A stretch of 59,404 nucleotides of DNA from Bacteroidota bacterium (GCA_023394415.1 JAEXAR010000045.1:1-59404); one strand, 5' to 3'. Positions 7,247 through 17,362 are shown, counted from the first letter of the stretch. A program made the numbers and translations. The notes: generated by a model from the letters alone, not told the origin.

Positions 7247-8284
7247 TTATTTTATGTATTCAGTTTTGAAAACTTCGTCGTAATTGTGAACACAGTTGTT
7301 TATAAATCCCTGTTCTGCCATCCATTGATCACTATAAACTTTGGTAATGTATCTAGAACCATGATCAGGGAAGATTAGAACTACCAAATCATTTTCTGTA
7401 AATGGGTGAGCATTGGCGTACTGTATTAAAGCCTGTGTTACAGCACCAGTTGTATAACCACCCATAATGGCTTCTTTCAGAGCGATTTCTCTTGTTCTGT
7501 AAGCTGACATTTCATCATTTACTCTTACAAACTCATCAATTTTGTCAAAAAGAAGGGCAGTAGGAATTAGGTTTTTTCCCATACCTTCGATTTGGTATGG
7601 TTTGATATCCTCTTTATGAACTTCACCGGTTTCGTGGTAGCTTTTAAGGATAGAACCTACAGCATCTACACCGATAATTTTAATATTTGGATTCTTTTCT
7701 TTCAAAAATTTTGCAGAACCAGAAAGTGTTCCTCCTGTACCTGTACACGCAAAAACGTGAGTCACTTTACCATCTGTTTGTTCCCAAATTTCAGGACCTG
7801 TAGTTTGGTAATGGGCATCAATATTCAGTTCGTTAAAGTATTGGTTAATGTATACAGAGTTTGGAGTTTCTGCCGCAATTCTTTTGGCGACTTCATAATA
7901 GGATCTTGGATCTTCTGCAGAAACGTTTGCAGGACAGATGTAAACTTGTGCGCCAAGTGCTTTAAGATATGCAATTTTTTCAGCCTTGGTTTTATCGCTT
8001 ACTGCAAGAATACATTTGTAGCCTTTAACGATAGAAACCATTGCAACTGAAAAACCGGTGTTTCCTGATGTTGTTTCCACAATTACGGAATCACGTTTTA
8101 AGATGCCCTGTCTTTCTGCGTTTTCAATAATATGAAGTGCTATTCTGTCTTTGGTGGAGTGTCCCGGGTTACAGGATTCCAACTTTGCATATACATTTGC
8201 CGGAATATCCTTAACTACGGTATTAAGCTTTACCATTGGGGTATTGCCAATCAGTTCCAGAATATTATTGTAAACATTCGTCAT
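7247..8284 (-). CDS. PLP-dependent cysteine-synthase-family enzyme; candidate cysteate synthase (CapA-like)
   Basis: This 345-residue fold-type II PLP enzyme has CNPGHSTKDRIAL (38-50), where K45 should hold PLP, TTSGNTGFSV (71-80) for the substrate carboxylate, and ACTGTGGTLSG as the phosphate loop. It would pass as cysteine synthase or cystathionine beta-synthase. Its C-terminus (PDHGSRYITKVYSDQWM) and its place next to an alpha-oxoamine synthase fit the capnine pathway, where a cysteine-synthase relative makes cysteate from O-phosphoserine and sulfite. The family call is firm. The cysteate assignment is inference from context. Confidence 0.82.
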   Translation of the reverse strand: MTNVYNNILELIGNTPMVKLNTVVKDIPANVYAKLESCNPGHSTKDRIALHIIENAERQGILKRDSVIVETTSGNTGFSVAMVSIVKGYKCILAVSDKTKAEKIAYLKALGAQVYICPANVSAEDPRSYYEVAKRIAAETPNSVYINQYFNELNIDAHYQTTGPEIWEQTDGKVTHVFACTGTGGTLSGSAKFLKEKNPNIKIIGVDAVGSILKSYHETGEVHKEDIKPYQIEGMGKNLIPTALLFDKIDEFVRVNDEMSAYRTREIALKEAIMGGYTTGAVTQALIQYANAHPFTENDLVVLIFPDHGSRYITKVYSDQWMAEQGFINNCVHNYDEVFKTEYIK

Positions 8285-8317
8285 TTTACTAAATCAATTT
8301 TCACTAAAAACCATCGG

Positions 8318-8325
8318 CAAAATTA
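8318..8325 (-). promoter_or_regulatory. -7 promoter element for the cysteine-synthase-like gene
   Basis: On the minus strand it reads TAATTTTG, a TAnnTTTG match 33 nt upstream of the start codon. No clear TTG element was found at the right distance. Confidence 0.4.
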
Positions 8326-8512
8326 CAAAAAAAATTTTGTTTGGTATTTAATGTGTGAATATACTTATAGTTTTAAAGCAAAAAAGTGACTATAATCATC
8401 TTTTTTCAAAAAAAGTGTTAAATAATTCTCAAAAAATGAGGCAAAATTAATCCGCTTCTACCAAAACATTTTTAATATAAAAACCTTATTTTCGCAACAT
8501 CGAAATTTTTTT

Positions 8513-11500
8513 ATGAAAAACTGGACATTTAAGACTTGGAACACCGTTTTAGGCTGGGTTGTTTTTTCAATAGCTTTCATTACTTATCTCTCTACAATGG
8601 AGAGGAAATTTAGCTTCTGGGATACCGGTGAATATATTTCTTCTGCGGTTAAATTAGAAGTTACTCACGCTCCGGGTGCAGCATTATTTCAATTGGTAGG
8701 TGCAGTTGCCGCAATGTTTGCTTTTGGAAATGAAGCGAACTACAGTGTCGTCATTAATGCGATGTCAGCCTTGTTTAGTGCTTTTACGATATTATTCTTG
8801 TTTTGGACGATTACGCATCTTGTAAGAAGATTATTAAATAAGGATTTTGAGGAAGTTACCAAACACCAGGAAATTTCAATTCTTTTTGCTGGATTAATCG
8901 GAGCTTTGGCATTTACATTTTCAGATAGTTTTTGGTTTTCTGCAGTGGAAGGTGAGGTTTATTCAATGGCGTCCATGTTTATCGCTTTTATTCTTTGGTT
9001 AATAATGAAATGGGAAAACGAGTACCACGAATCTGATAATGAACGTTGGATTTTATTAATCTTCTTCGCTACAGGCTTAGGCGTAGGTGTACATATGATG
9101 GTGATGCTTGTGATACCTGCGGTTTGTCTTATTTATTATGCTCGAAATTACAAATTTACTTGGAAGAGTTTTGCGATTGCAAATCTTATAACTTTAGGTG
9201 TTTTGATATTCGTTTTCAAACTGATTTTCCCTGTTATTATGACTATGTTTGGGAAAATTGAAATTTTTGCAGTAAATGGTATTGGTTTGCCTTTCCATTC
9301 CGGAACGATAATCGCGTTCATCATTTTGGTGGCGCTTTGTTACTATGCTATAAAATTTGCAAAAAAGAAAGGAAACAAAATTTATCAAACAGCAGCTCTT
9401 TCTGTTATTTATTTAATTATCGGTTTTTCTTGTTGGTTGGTGATTCCAATCCGTGCAAATGCAAATCCACCAATGAATCTTAACAATCCTGACAACGCAA
9501 TTGGGATGCTCGATTATTATAACCGTGAGCAATATGGTGATTGGCCTACCATGTACGGACAAAACTATACGGCAACACTGGATTATAACGGGATGGTAAA
9601 AAATGAAGACGGTAGCTACAAACAGGATAAAACAGGAGATATTTATGAGAAAGACGAAAAAGCTGGTAATTACAGAAAAGTAGGCGAGCGTTTCAATTAC
9701 GTGTATAGTAAAGATCACGTTAGCATCATGCCAAGGATGTTCAACGATGATAAGCATGTTATGTCCAACTATATTTCAATGTACGGTGCTCCGGATTTTA
9801 CCTTTAATTTTGATAATCCCGATGTTGCTGATAATCCTGAAGCCAAGAAAATTTTTGATGATTTAAGGTCAAAATATGAAAATGGGACAATTAAAGTTGA
9901 TGATTATTTGGATGTAAAAGGATATGATTTAATTAAAGTTCAGCGTCCTTCATTGGCACAAAACCTAGATTATTTCTTTACGTTCCAAAATTATTATTAC
10001 TTCGGTCGATATCTGATGTGGAATTATGTTGGCCGCCAAAATGATTTGGAAGGACATATGGAAAATAACCGTGGCAACTGGATTTCAGGAATTTCATTTA
10101 TTGATAATGCACTTTGGGGAAATCAGGAAAAAATGCCTGCCAAATTTAAAAATGATAGTACGGTTGCCTTTTACTTCCTGCCATTACTTTTGGGTTTAAT
10201 CGGTTTATTTTATCAGGCTAACAAAGATTTTGAAAGATTTTACGCCATATTAGCACTTTTCATTCTTACCAGTATGGGAATTATTTTTTATACAGGTGTA
10301 AAACCTTTTGAAGTGCGTGAAAGAGATTATGCAATGGTAGGCGCATTCTATGCTTTTGCTATTTGGATTGGTTTGGGTGCTGCTGCAATACTTTGGTACA
10401 TTCAGAAAAAAATAAAATCAGATGCTGCTAATATTGTTGCCGGTTTAGTATTAATGGGAGTGCCTTTGATGATGGGCTTCCAGAATTATACTCCGCATGA
10501 TAGAAGCGGTAGAAGTACGGCTTACGATTACACGTACTCTACAATGAAATCTCTTCCAAAAGACGGATTATTATTCGTTTATGGTGATAATGATACGTAT
10601 CCACTTTGGGGAATGCAGGAAACAGAGCGCTTCCGTGATGATGTAAAATTGGTGAATTTTACACTTCTTACCACACCTTGGTACATCGATCAAATGAAGC
10701 GCAGAACTTATAATTCTATGCCTATTCCTTCTGTATTAACACACGAAGATTACCGTGAAGGTACCAATGATCAGATTTATATGATGTCTCCGGATCAGTG
10801 GAAAGATTTATTTTCAACAATGGCTGAAAGAGGAATTCCAGAAAGTTCTTTGGCAGAATTTAAGCAATTCCAAACACAAGATTCTATGACGGTGAAGGAT
10901 GCTGTAAACTTTCTAAAGAAAAAATCTGAAGGTAAAGACGCTATTTTGAAACTTCTGTTTGGGGAGTCTAAATACGAAAGATTCAACTTTCTTCCGGTTT
11001 CTAAATTTGTAATTCCAGTGAATAAAGCCAATGCAATAAAATCCGGAATTATAAAGCCTCAGGACGCAGCTTTGGCTGTTGATCAGATTGTGGTGAATTA
11101 TAAGCGTCAAAGTATGTTCAAAAACAGTTTGATGCTGATGGATATTTTGGCAAATTTCGATTGGAAAAGACCTATCAATTTTTCATCTGGAGGTATTTAT
11201 GATCCTGAAAACATTTTTTATCTTGGTGATTACCTTCAGTTTGACGGATTCAGTTACAGGCTTGTTCCTATCAATACTCCTGAAGAGGAATCGGGAGATA
11301 TGGGTAGAGTAGATGCAGACGACCTATACAGAATTGTGAAAAATTTTAAATGGGGCAACTTTAAAGATTTGAATGTTCACTTCGATGAAGCTTGTACTCA
11401 AAACATTATTGGTTACAGAAGTTCTGCAAGCCGTGCCGCAGAAGCTTTAGTACTAAAAGGCGATAACAAAAGAGCCGTAGAATTGATGGATTTGGTTTCT

Positions 11501-11998
11501 GCTGAAATTCCGGTGCAAAAATATAATGATCCTCGCTCGTTAAGTGCCGTTGTTTATGGTTATATTTTAGCAGGACAAGAACAGAAAGGGTTGCAATTGG
11601 CAGAAGAACTTAAGAAAGGTATTTTTGAAGAGTATGATTATTATACCAGCCTTTCGCCACAAGATCAGCGTTTTGCAAGCCGACAAATGCGTACAAAACC
11701 TCTGGAATTCTCTATGGTAGTACAAGCTGTTACTAATGCTTACGATAAATTGGGACAAAAAAATAAGGCTTACGATTACTTGGTAAAATCATTGGAACCA
11801 CTGGATAAACGTTACAATACGTTCATAAAAGATTTGGAAGCCATGGGTAAAGAAAAAGCTTATAATGAAGCAGATAAGATACAGAATATCGTTCCGTTCT
11901 ATCATTACATCTTTGATGTAATGAAGCCTTACGATTCAACTTATGGTGCTGAAAAACTGAAACAGATTGAATCCCAAATGATGCGGGCAACACAATAA
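8513..11998 (+). CDS. DUF2723 (GT117-type) membrane glycosyltransferase with C-terminal repeats
   Basis: This large membrane protein has 1161 residues. The N-terminal third holds many transmembrane helices with the DUF2723 signature FSFWDTGEYISSAVKLEVTH (33-52), followed by HAPGAALFQL. The acidic DTGE motif is placed like the catalytic Asp/Glu of protein O-mannosyltransferase-like GT-C enzymes. More helices follow after residue 550, then a soluble domain with YGDNDTYPLW and a C-terminal helical, TPR-like region (about 970-1150). Bacteroidetes members are thought to glycosylate secreted proteins, but the donor and targets are not visible here. It is monocistronic with its own terminator. Confidence 0.9.
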   Translation: MKNWTFKTWNTVLGWVVFSIAFITYLSTMERKFSFWDTGEYISSAVKLEVTHAPGAALFQLVGAVAAMFAFGNEANYSVVINAMSALFSAFTILFLFWTITHLVRRLLNKDFEEVTKHQEISILFAGLIGALAFTFSDSFWFSAVEGEVYSMASMFIAFILWLIMKWENEYHESDNERWILLIFFATGLGVGVHMMVMLVIPAVCLIYYARNYKFTWKSFAIANLITLGVLIFVFKLIFPVIMTMFGKIEIFAVNGIGLPFHSGTIIAFIILVALCYYAIKFAKKKGNKIYQTAALSVIYLIIGFSCWLVIPIRANANPPMNLNNPDNAIGMLDYYNREQYGDWPTMYGQNYTATLDYNGMVKNEDGSYKQDKTGDIYEKDEKAGNYRKVGERFNYVYSKDHVSIMPRMFNDDKHVMSNYISMYGAPDFTFNFDNPDVADNPEAKKIFDDLRSKYENGTIKVDDYLDVKGYDLIKVQRPSLAQNLDYFFTFQNYYYFGRYLMWNYVGRQNDLEGHMENNRGNWISGISFIDNALWGNQEKMPAKFKNDSTVAFYFLPLLLGLIGLFYQANKDFERFYAILALFILTSMGIIFYTGVKPFEVRERDYAMVGAFYAFAIWIGLGAAAILWYIQKKIKSDAANIVAGLVLMGVPLMMGFQNYTPHDRSGRSTAYDYTYSTMKSLPKDGLLFVYGDNDTYPLWGMQETERFRDDVKLVNFTLLTTPWYIDQMKRRTYNSMPIPSVLTHEDYREGTNDQIYMMSPDQWKDLFSTMAERGIPESSLAEFKQFQTQDSMTVKDAVNFLKKKSEGKDAILKLLFGESKYERFNFLPVSKFVIPVNKANAIKSGIIKPQDAALAVDQIVVNYKRQSMFKNSLMLMDILANFDWKRPINFSSGGIYDPENIFYLGDYLQFDGFSYRLVPINTPEEESGDMGRVDADDLYRIVKNFKWGNFKDLNVHFDEACTQNIIGYRSSASRAAEALVLKGDNKRAVELMDLVSAEIPVQKYNDPRSLSAVVYGYILAGQEQKGLQLAEELKKGIFEEYDYYTSLSPQDQRFASRQMRTKPLEFSMVVQAVTNAYDKLGQKNKAYDYLVKSLEPLDKRYNTFIKDLEAMGKEKAYNEADKIQNIVPFYHYIFDVMKPYDSTYGAEKLKQIESQMMRATQ

Positions 11999-12007
11999 CA
12001 AAAACGA

Positions 12008-12034
12008 AAGCAGACGAAAGTCTGCTTTTTTTAT
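12008..12034 (+). terminator. Terminator of the DUF2723 gene
   Basis: Stem AAGCAGAC / GTCTGCTT closed by a GAAA tetraloop and followed by a T-rich tract, 10 bp after the stop codon. Confidence 0.9.
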
Positions 12035-12052
12035 TTTAACAACAGAAAAAAT

Positions 12053-12060
12053 TATATTTG
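12053..12060 (+). promoter_or_regulatory. -7 promoter element for the DUF1697 gene
   Basis: TATATTTG matches TAnnTTTG and lies 7 nt before the ATG at 12068, implying a very short leader. Confidence 0.5.
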
Positions 12061-12067
12061 TATTGCG

Positions 12068-12592
12068 ATGAAGTATTGTGCATTTTTAAGAGGTGTTAAC
12101 GTAAAAGGAACTGCAATGAAAATGGCAGAAGTTTGTTCTGTTTTTGAAAAGGCAGGAATGTTGGATGTTTCATCGGTTCTGGCAACAGGAAATATAATTT
12201 TCACTTCAGATAAAATTAAAAAAGAATTAAAGCCGGTTTTAGAAAATGCCATGTCTCATCATTTCGGTTATGAGGCTTTTCTTTTTATTAAAACTAAAGA
12301 AGAAGTGAATGAAATTTTTAAGAGTAATCCTTTTATTAAAAATGAAAATGCACACATATATGCTTTTGTAACTACAGAGCATACAGATCTGCTGTTGCTT
12401 GAGGAATTTGAAAAAAGTAAAACGGCAGAAACTGAAAAAGGAGAAATTGTAAACCATACATTTTTTTGGCAGATAGAAAAAGGCAGCACTCTAGATTCAG
12501 ATTTCGGCAAAATTTTGGGCAAAAAAGCTTTTAAAGATAAAATCACCTCAAGAAATATCAATACCTTTGAGAAAATAGTACTAAAATTATGA
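12068..12592 (+). CDS. DUF1697 domain-containing protein
   Basis: The 174-residue protein opens with YCAFLRGVNVKGTAMKMAEV, the hallmark start of DUF1697 (usually Y-x-x-L-R-G-I-N-V-G-G). It continues with VSSVLATGNIIFTS, the family's S-G-N-V-x-F segment with small changes, and ends with SRNINTFEKIVLKL (family: T-x-R-N-x-x-T). No biochemical role is established for the family. Its stop codon overlaps the start of the next gene (ATGA), so the two are translationally coupled. Confidence 0.88.
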   Translation: MKYCAFLRGVNVKGTAMKMAEVCSVFEKAGMLDVSSVLATGNIIFTSDKIKKELKPVLENAMSHHFGYEAFLFIKTKEEVNEIFKSNPFIKNENAHIYAFVTTEHTDLLLLEEFEKSKTAETEKGEIVNHTFFWQIEKGSTLDSDFGKILGKKAFKDKITSRNINTFEKIVLKL

Positions 12593-13461
12593 TGAAATTC
12601 TATTATACATTATTATCAATTACGTTTCTATCCTTTATGTGTACGGGACAAACACTTAAGGAACTTAATTTTAATTCTAATGTTCCTGATGCTGAAAATA
12701 ATTATGTAGCTGTCCCTCGAGAAAAAGTAGAAGACGGATTTGGGTTCGGTTATATTTATTTTGATGATGTAGCAGGATATACATATAGAATATTGGGAAG
12801 TTTGAAACAGGAAAATGGTAACCTGGTTTTTTTGGCAAATCAAAATTCATCCAATTCTATTAGCATTCAGAGAATTGAAAATTTAGAATTTAAAGCTGCA
12901 AAAATTCCTGCAGTAATGGTTGAAAAATTTGGATTCAAACCAAATCCTGATTGGATGAAATCTTACACTAATTCTAATCCAAATCATATAAATGAGTTAA
13001 ATAGAGCGAGTCACATGAATGGTAAGCGTTTTCCACAATTAGCGCTTCCTAAATTGTTGAGTATTTATAATCAAAATTTTAAATCAGAAAAATTTTACTT
13101 TGAATTGGCTTTTGCTTACAACGCCTTAAAAGACTATGAAAAATCGGTAAACATTGTAGAAGAAGCTCTTAAAAATAACTATAATAATGAACTTCTCATT
13201 AAAGAAAAACACTTTTCATTAGTGCATCAAAACAAACTTGATAAAGCTGGAACATTTTTAAAACAGAACTTCAAAAATTTCAAAACAAATATTTATAAGA
13301 GTGAAGGCATTTTAAATATGGCTGTAGGATATTATAATCAACAGAAATATAATGATGCGTTGTCTTGGTTAAGCTTATATAAAACTGAAGTTGGAAATGA
13401 TAGATATAAGGAAACAGTTGAAAAATTTGAAAATCAAATTAAAAATAAGATGAACAAATAA
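12589..13461 (+). CDS. Secreted TPR-like hypothetical protein
   Basis: The 290-residue protein has an N-terminal signal peptide (MMKFYYTLLSITFLSFMCTG), so it should be exported. A beta-rich segment follows (about 20-110), then helical repeats (about 140-285). These include FYFELAFAYNALKDYEKSV and MAVGYYNQQKYNDALSWL, which look like two or three tetratricopeptide-type units. I do not recognise a named family. It is coupled to the DUF1697 gene by a 4-bp overlap and lies 44 bp before kdsA. Two adjacent ATG codons exist; the first overlaps the preceding stop. Confidence 0.7.
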   Translation: MMKFYYTLLSITFLSFMCTGQTLKELNFNSNVPDAENNYVAVPREKVEDGFGFGYIYFDDVAGYTYRILGSLKQENGNLVFLANQNSSNSISIQRIENLEFKAAKIPAVMVEKFGFKPNPDWMKSYTNSNPNHINELNRASHMNGKRFPQLALPKLLSIYNQNFKSEKFYFELAFAYNALKDYEKSVNIVEEALKNNYNNELLIKEKHFSLVHQNKLDKAGTFLKQNFKNFKTNIYKSEGILNMAVGYYNQQKYNDALSWLSLYKTEVGNDRYKETVEKFENQIKNKMNK

Positions 13462-13505
13462 ATTCTATCATACTTATTAAACTTTTAACCAAGTTATCAC
13501 AAAAG

Positions 13506-14315
13506 ATGATTCAATTTCTAGATAATATTCACCATAAAAATTCGAACAATTTCTTTCTGATTGCAGGTCCATGTGCGATTGAGAGTGAAGATATGGCTTT
13601 TGAAATTGCTGAAAAAATAGTAACTCTTTCGGATCATTATAAAATACCATTTATCTTTAAAGGAAGTTTTAAAAAAGCGAATAGAAGCCGTGTTGATTCC
13701 TTTACCGGAATTGGTGATGAAAAAGCTTTGGAAATCCTAAAAAAAGTGGGCGAGCATTTTAAAATCCCCACTACAACTGATATTCACGAAAACCAGCATG
13801 CAACATTAGCAGCGCAGTATGTGGATGTTTTGCAAATTCCGGCGTTTCTTGTTAGGCAAACAGATTTATTAATTGAAGCTGCTAAAACAGGAAAATGTGT
13901 AACTTTAAAAAAAGGTCAGTTTCTGTCTCCGGACTCTATGAAGTTTGCCTTAGATAAAATAAAAAGCTTGGGAAATGAAAAATTTGCAATAATTGAGCGT
14001 GGAACTTCGTTTGGATATACAGATTTGGTTGTAGATTATAGGGGAATTCCAAAGATGCAGAATTATGCACCGGTGATTTTGGATGTTACACATTCCTTGC
14101 AACAACCCAATCAAGAATCGGGCGTTACAGGAGGAAAGCCGGAACTTATTGAAACTATAGCCAAAGCAGGCATTGCCGTTGGAGCTGATGGCATATTCAT
14201 CGAGACACATCCGGATCCCAGCTCTGCAAAATCCGATGGTGCGAATATGCTGAAGCTGGATTTGCTGGATGATTTGCTTGAAAAACTTACGCGTGTGCGT
14301 GAAGCCATATTATAA
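13506..14315 (+). CDS. kdsA: 3-deoxy-8-phosphooctulonate (KDO-8-P) synthase
   Basis: KdsA condenses phosphoenolpyruvate with arabinose 5-phosphate to give KDO-8-P for the lipopolysaccharide core. The 269-residue cytoplasmic enzyme shows FLIAGPCAIES (17-27), FKGSFKKANRSR, TDIHE, LQIPAFLVRQTDLL, VDYRGIP, DVTHSLQQPN and GIFIETHPDP, all typical of the DAHP/KDO-8-P synthase family. The length is normal and the start follows the usual spacing. It probably heads a unit with the following envelope genes. Confidence 0.96.
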   Translation: MIQFLDNIHHKNSNNFFLIAGPCAIESEDMAFEIAEKIVTLSDHYKIPFIFKGSFKKANRSRVDSFTGIGDEKALEILKKVGEHFKIPTTTDIHENQHATLAAQYVDVLQIPAFLVRQTDLLIEAAKTGKCVTLKKGQFLSPDSMKFALDKIKSLGNEKFAIIERGTSFGYTDLVVDYRGIPKMQNYAPVILDVTHSLQQPNQESGVTGGKPELIETIAKAGIAVGADGIFIETHPDPSSAKSDGANMLKLDLLDDLLEKLTRVREAIL

Positions 14316-14342
14316 AAACTTAAGATTAAATATTAATTAACA

Positions 14343-14924
14343 ATGAAGAGAATTATTACCTTATTATCAATCACTGCTGCATCAATAGTTTATTCACAAA
14401 ACTTTGGTTTTCAGGCAGGCTTTAGTTATCCAAATATTGCAGAAAAAAATAGGGTAGACGGAAGTGCAGAATACAAAATTAAAATAGGTTACAATCTTGG
14501 TACAACCGTTGGTTTTAACCTGAGAAATTATGATGAACTGGAAATCGGTGCATTTTATCAAAAAAATCATATTTCTTCAGAATATACCAATAGTTCAGGA
14601 CAGCCACAAAAGCTGGAAAAAGATCTTAACATGCTTTTTATTCCATTAAGCTATAAATATAATTTTGATAGTGGCATTTTTATCAAAGGTGGACCATTGT
14701 TTACATTTGATTTAGACAGAAGAGCCAATTATTTACAGAGTTTTTCGGGTATTGGTTTCGGAGTAGCAGTGGGTAAAGATATCATCATCAATAGTGGTGC
14801 GTTAATTAGAGTTAATGCTTATGGTAATGCCCATACTTTACTTTCATATTATGATGGCAATCGATATATCAACGATATTGGTTTACAATTAGGTTACGTT
14901 TTCAGTAATGTCAAAAGTCTTTAG
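14343..14924 (+). CDS. Outer-membrane beta-barrel protein
   Basis: The 193-residue protein has a signal peptide ending near YSQN (about residue 20). It is followed by alternating amphipathic strands rich in G, Y, F and N, such as FGFQAGFSYPNIA, YNLGTTVGFNLR, ELEIGAFYQKNH and FIKGGPLFTFDL. It ends with DIGLQLGYVF, consistent with an eight-stranded barrel of the PorT/OmpW-like kind. No ligand is suggested. It lies between kdsA and a TonB-dependent receptor with only 2 bp to the latter, so the genes are likely co-transcribed. Confidence 0.78.
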   Translation: MKRIITLLSITAASIVYSQNFGFQAGFSYPNIAEKNRVDGSAEYKIKIGYNLGTTVGFNLRNYDELEIGAFYQKNHISSEYTNSSGQPQKLEKDLNMLFIPLSYKYNFDSGIFIKGGPLFTFDLDRRANYLQSFSGIGFGVAVGKDIIINSGALIRVNAYGNAHTLLSYYDGNRYINDIGLQLGYVFSNVKSL

Positions 14925-14926
14925 CC

Positions 14927-17362
14927 TTGAAAAATTACTATTTCCTTCTTTTTTTGCTTTTGCCTTTTTTAAGCTTAGCACAAATCAATTTGAAAATTTT
15001 TGATGAAAATGGTAAAGCCGTTTCTGATGTTAATATCTCTTACAACAATAACACATATGTTACTGATGTTTCAGGAGCTGTAAAAATTCCGATTGCGGAA
15101 ACAGAGCAGAGCTTGAAAGCAGAAAAAGAGGGTTTTAGAAGCTTTACAAAAATCATCAAATCTTCTCCAAAATATCAGAACCTCAATATTCTGTTTGTAA
15201 AATCAGATCGTGAAACCGAAATTCAAGAAATTGTTTTCCAAAAGAAAGCTAAACCAAAAATAACCGACTTAACATCGTTTGAAATCTCTGCAAAAGAGGC
15301 ACAGCAAGTTGCATCACTTTCCGGTGGCATTGAGGGAGTTTTGAAAACTTTACCTTCTGTAAACTCCAACACCGAGCTCTCTTCGCAATATATGGTTCGT
15401 GGTGGGAATTATGATGAGAATCTTATTTATATTAATGATATTGAGATTTATCGTCCATTCCTCATCCGTAATTCTTTGCAGGAAGGGATGAGCATTATCA
15501 ATCCGGATATGGTTTCGGTTATTAATTTTTCTCCCGGTGGTTTTGAGGCGAAATATGGTGATAAAATGTCATCAGCCTTGAATATTTATTATCGCCAACC
15601 TACAAAATTCGAATTATCCGGAGAAGCGAGTTTAATTGGTGGAAGACTTTCTACAGGCTTTGTCACTAAAAATAATAAACTTTCAGCCTTGTTTTCAGGT
15701 CGATACAGGAATACCAATCTGGTACTTAATACGATGAAAGAAGATACCGATTTTAATCCGCAGTATATGGATTTTCAGTCGTATATCAATTACAATATCA
15801 ATCCCAAGTGGAATGTTTCGTTCATAGGATATTTCTCCAAAAATGATTACGAAATGATTCCGAAGAAAAAAGAAGTTGATTTTGGTTCTCTGCAACAGCC
15901 TTTGCGCTTAACGGTTTACTATAACGGACAGGAAGATGATCAGTACCGGAATATGATGGGAACGGCTTCCATCAATTTTAAACCTAATAAAAAATGGAAT
16001 TTCACTTTAGATAATTTTGCCTACCAAAACAGAGAAAGAGAGTATTATAGTATTGCCTCAGGATATATGCTACAAACATTTGATCCTGTTACCGGAGATC
16101 CTGTAACCTCTTATGATGCCGGTGGACAAATTGATCACGCGAGAAATGATTTGTTTGTTAGAACCTTGGGAACCCAGTTTAAAGCCAGATTTTCTCCCGA
16201 TGTTAATACAGATTATGAAGTTGGAGCCAAATTTGAAAAAGAACGCATTCAGGATTTAACGAATGAATGGCAGTTGGTAGATTCCATCGGTTATTCTCAA
16301 CCTCGTGATTGGACGAATCCCGGAACATTGGATCCTTCAACTTTAGAGTTGAAATATAACATAAGAGGTAATAATGACATCTCACCGGAAAGACTTTCTG
16401 CTTACGCTCAATTTTCCAAAAAATTCTATTGGGGTACGAACCGAATGTTTCTTAATGCAGGAGTTCGTGCACAGAATTGGTCTTTTAATAAAGAAACGTT
16501 AATCAGTCCAAGATTTCAGGTTGCTGTAAAACCCGACTGGAATGCGGATATGTTGTTTAAATTGTCAGGAGGTGTATACTATCAAGCACCATTTTATAAA
16601 GAAATTAAAGATTTATCGGGAAGTTTTAATTCTGAAATTAAGTCACAACGTTCTTATCAGCTTATTTTAGCGAATGATTATGAATTCAGAATGGTAGAAC
16701 GTCCGTTTAAACTCACTACAGAAGCTTACTATAAGAAAATGGATCGTCTTATTCCGTATTATATCGATAATGTAAGAACCCGATATTCCGGATCTAACAA
16801 TGCAACGGGTTATGCTTATGGCATCGATACAAGGCTTTTCGGTGAATTTGTTCCCGGTGTAGACTCTTGGATTTCTGCAAGTTATGCACGCGTTTTTGAA
16901 AATATTGAAAACCGCGGAAATATACCAAGACCAACGGATCAAAGATTCCGTTTCTCGATGTTTTATCAGGATTATATGCCGAAATTTCCAAGTATGAGAG
17001 TTAATTTAACGTTGGTTTACGCCAATGGTTTACCAACGGGAACACCTGTAACCATTAACTCTGCAACCAGCCTCCCAGATTTTGGAGCGCATTATTCTTA
17101 TCAGAAAAAGTTGCCTTCATACAAAAGGGTAGACATTGGTCTTTCAAAAGTTTTTATCGACCAAAAAGACCATCAAGCAACTGGTAACTTCTGGAAAAAC
17201 TTCCGCGAACTTACTTTAGGTGTGCAGATTTTCAATGCCTTCAACATTCAGAATACGGTTGCCAATCAATGGATTACCGATGTTAATTCCAACTATATTT
17301 ATCCGGTTCCGGTAAGATTGACAGGGCGTTTCTTTAATGTGAAATTAGAATTTAAATTGTAA
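14927..17362 (+). CDS. TonB-dependent receptor with carboxypeptidase-like N-terminal domain
   Basis: The 811-residue outer-membrane receptor starts at TTG. This start is chosen because the downstream residues form a good signal peptide (KNYYFLLFLLLPFLSLAQ) and no ATG in frame precedes it. Then comes a carboxypeptidase-D-regulatory-like domain (about 20-100), a plug with SGGIEGVLKTLPSVNSNTEL and YMVRGGNYDENLIYIND (about 125-230), and a beta-barrel to the C-terminus ending in FFNVKLEFKL. The aromatic last residues are typical of barrel proteins. No SusD partner is present, so it is probably an iron/cofactor or peptide transporter; the substrate is unknown. Confidence 0.93.
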   Translation: MKNYYFLLFLLLPFLSLAQINLKIFDENGKAVSDVNISYNNNTYVTDVSGAVKIPIAETEQSLKAEKEGFRSFTKIIKSSPKYQNLNILFVKSDRETEIQEIVFQKKAKPKITDLTSFEISAKEAQQVASLSGGIEGVLKTLPSVNSNTELSSQYMVRGGNYDENLIYINDIEIYRPFLIRNSLQEGMSIINPDMVSVINFSPGGFEAKYGDKMSSALNIYYRQPTKFELSGEASLIGGRLSTGFVTKNNKLSALFSGRYRNTNLVLNTMKEDTDFNPQYMDFQSYINYNINPKWNVSFIGYFSKNDYEMIPKKKEVDFGSLQQPLRLTVYYNGQEDDQYRNMMGTASINFKPNKKWNFTLDNFAYQNREREYYSIASGYMLQTFDPVTGDPVTSYDAGGQIDHARNDLFVRTLGTQFKARFSPDVNTDYEVGAKFEKERIQDLTNEWQLVDSIGYSQPRDWTNPGTLDPSTLELKYNIRGNNDISPERLSAYAQFSKKFYWGTNRMFLNAGVRAQNWSFNKETLISPRFQVAVKPDWNADMLFKLSGGVYYQAPFYKEIKDLSGSFNSEIKSQRSYQLILANDYEFRMVERPFKLTTEAYYKKMDRLIPYYIDNVRTRYSGSNNATGYAYGIDTRLFGEFVPGVDSWISASYARVFENIENRGNIPRPTDQRFRFSMFYQDYMPKFPSMRVNLTLVYANGLPTGTPVTINSATSLPDFGAHYSYQKKLPSYKRVDIGLSKVFIDQKDHQATGNFWKNFRELTLGVQIFNAFNIQNTVANQWITDVNSNYIYPVPVRLTGRFFNVKLEFKL

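Noticed and set aside
9046..9757. Small ORFs within the DUF2723 gene on both strands
   Set aside because: They are shadows of a clearly coding frame with no ribosome site or family similarity.
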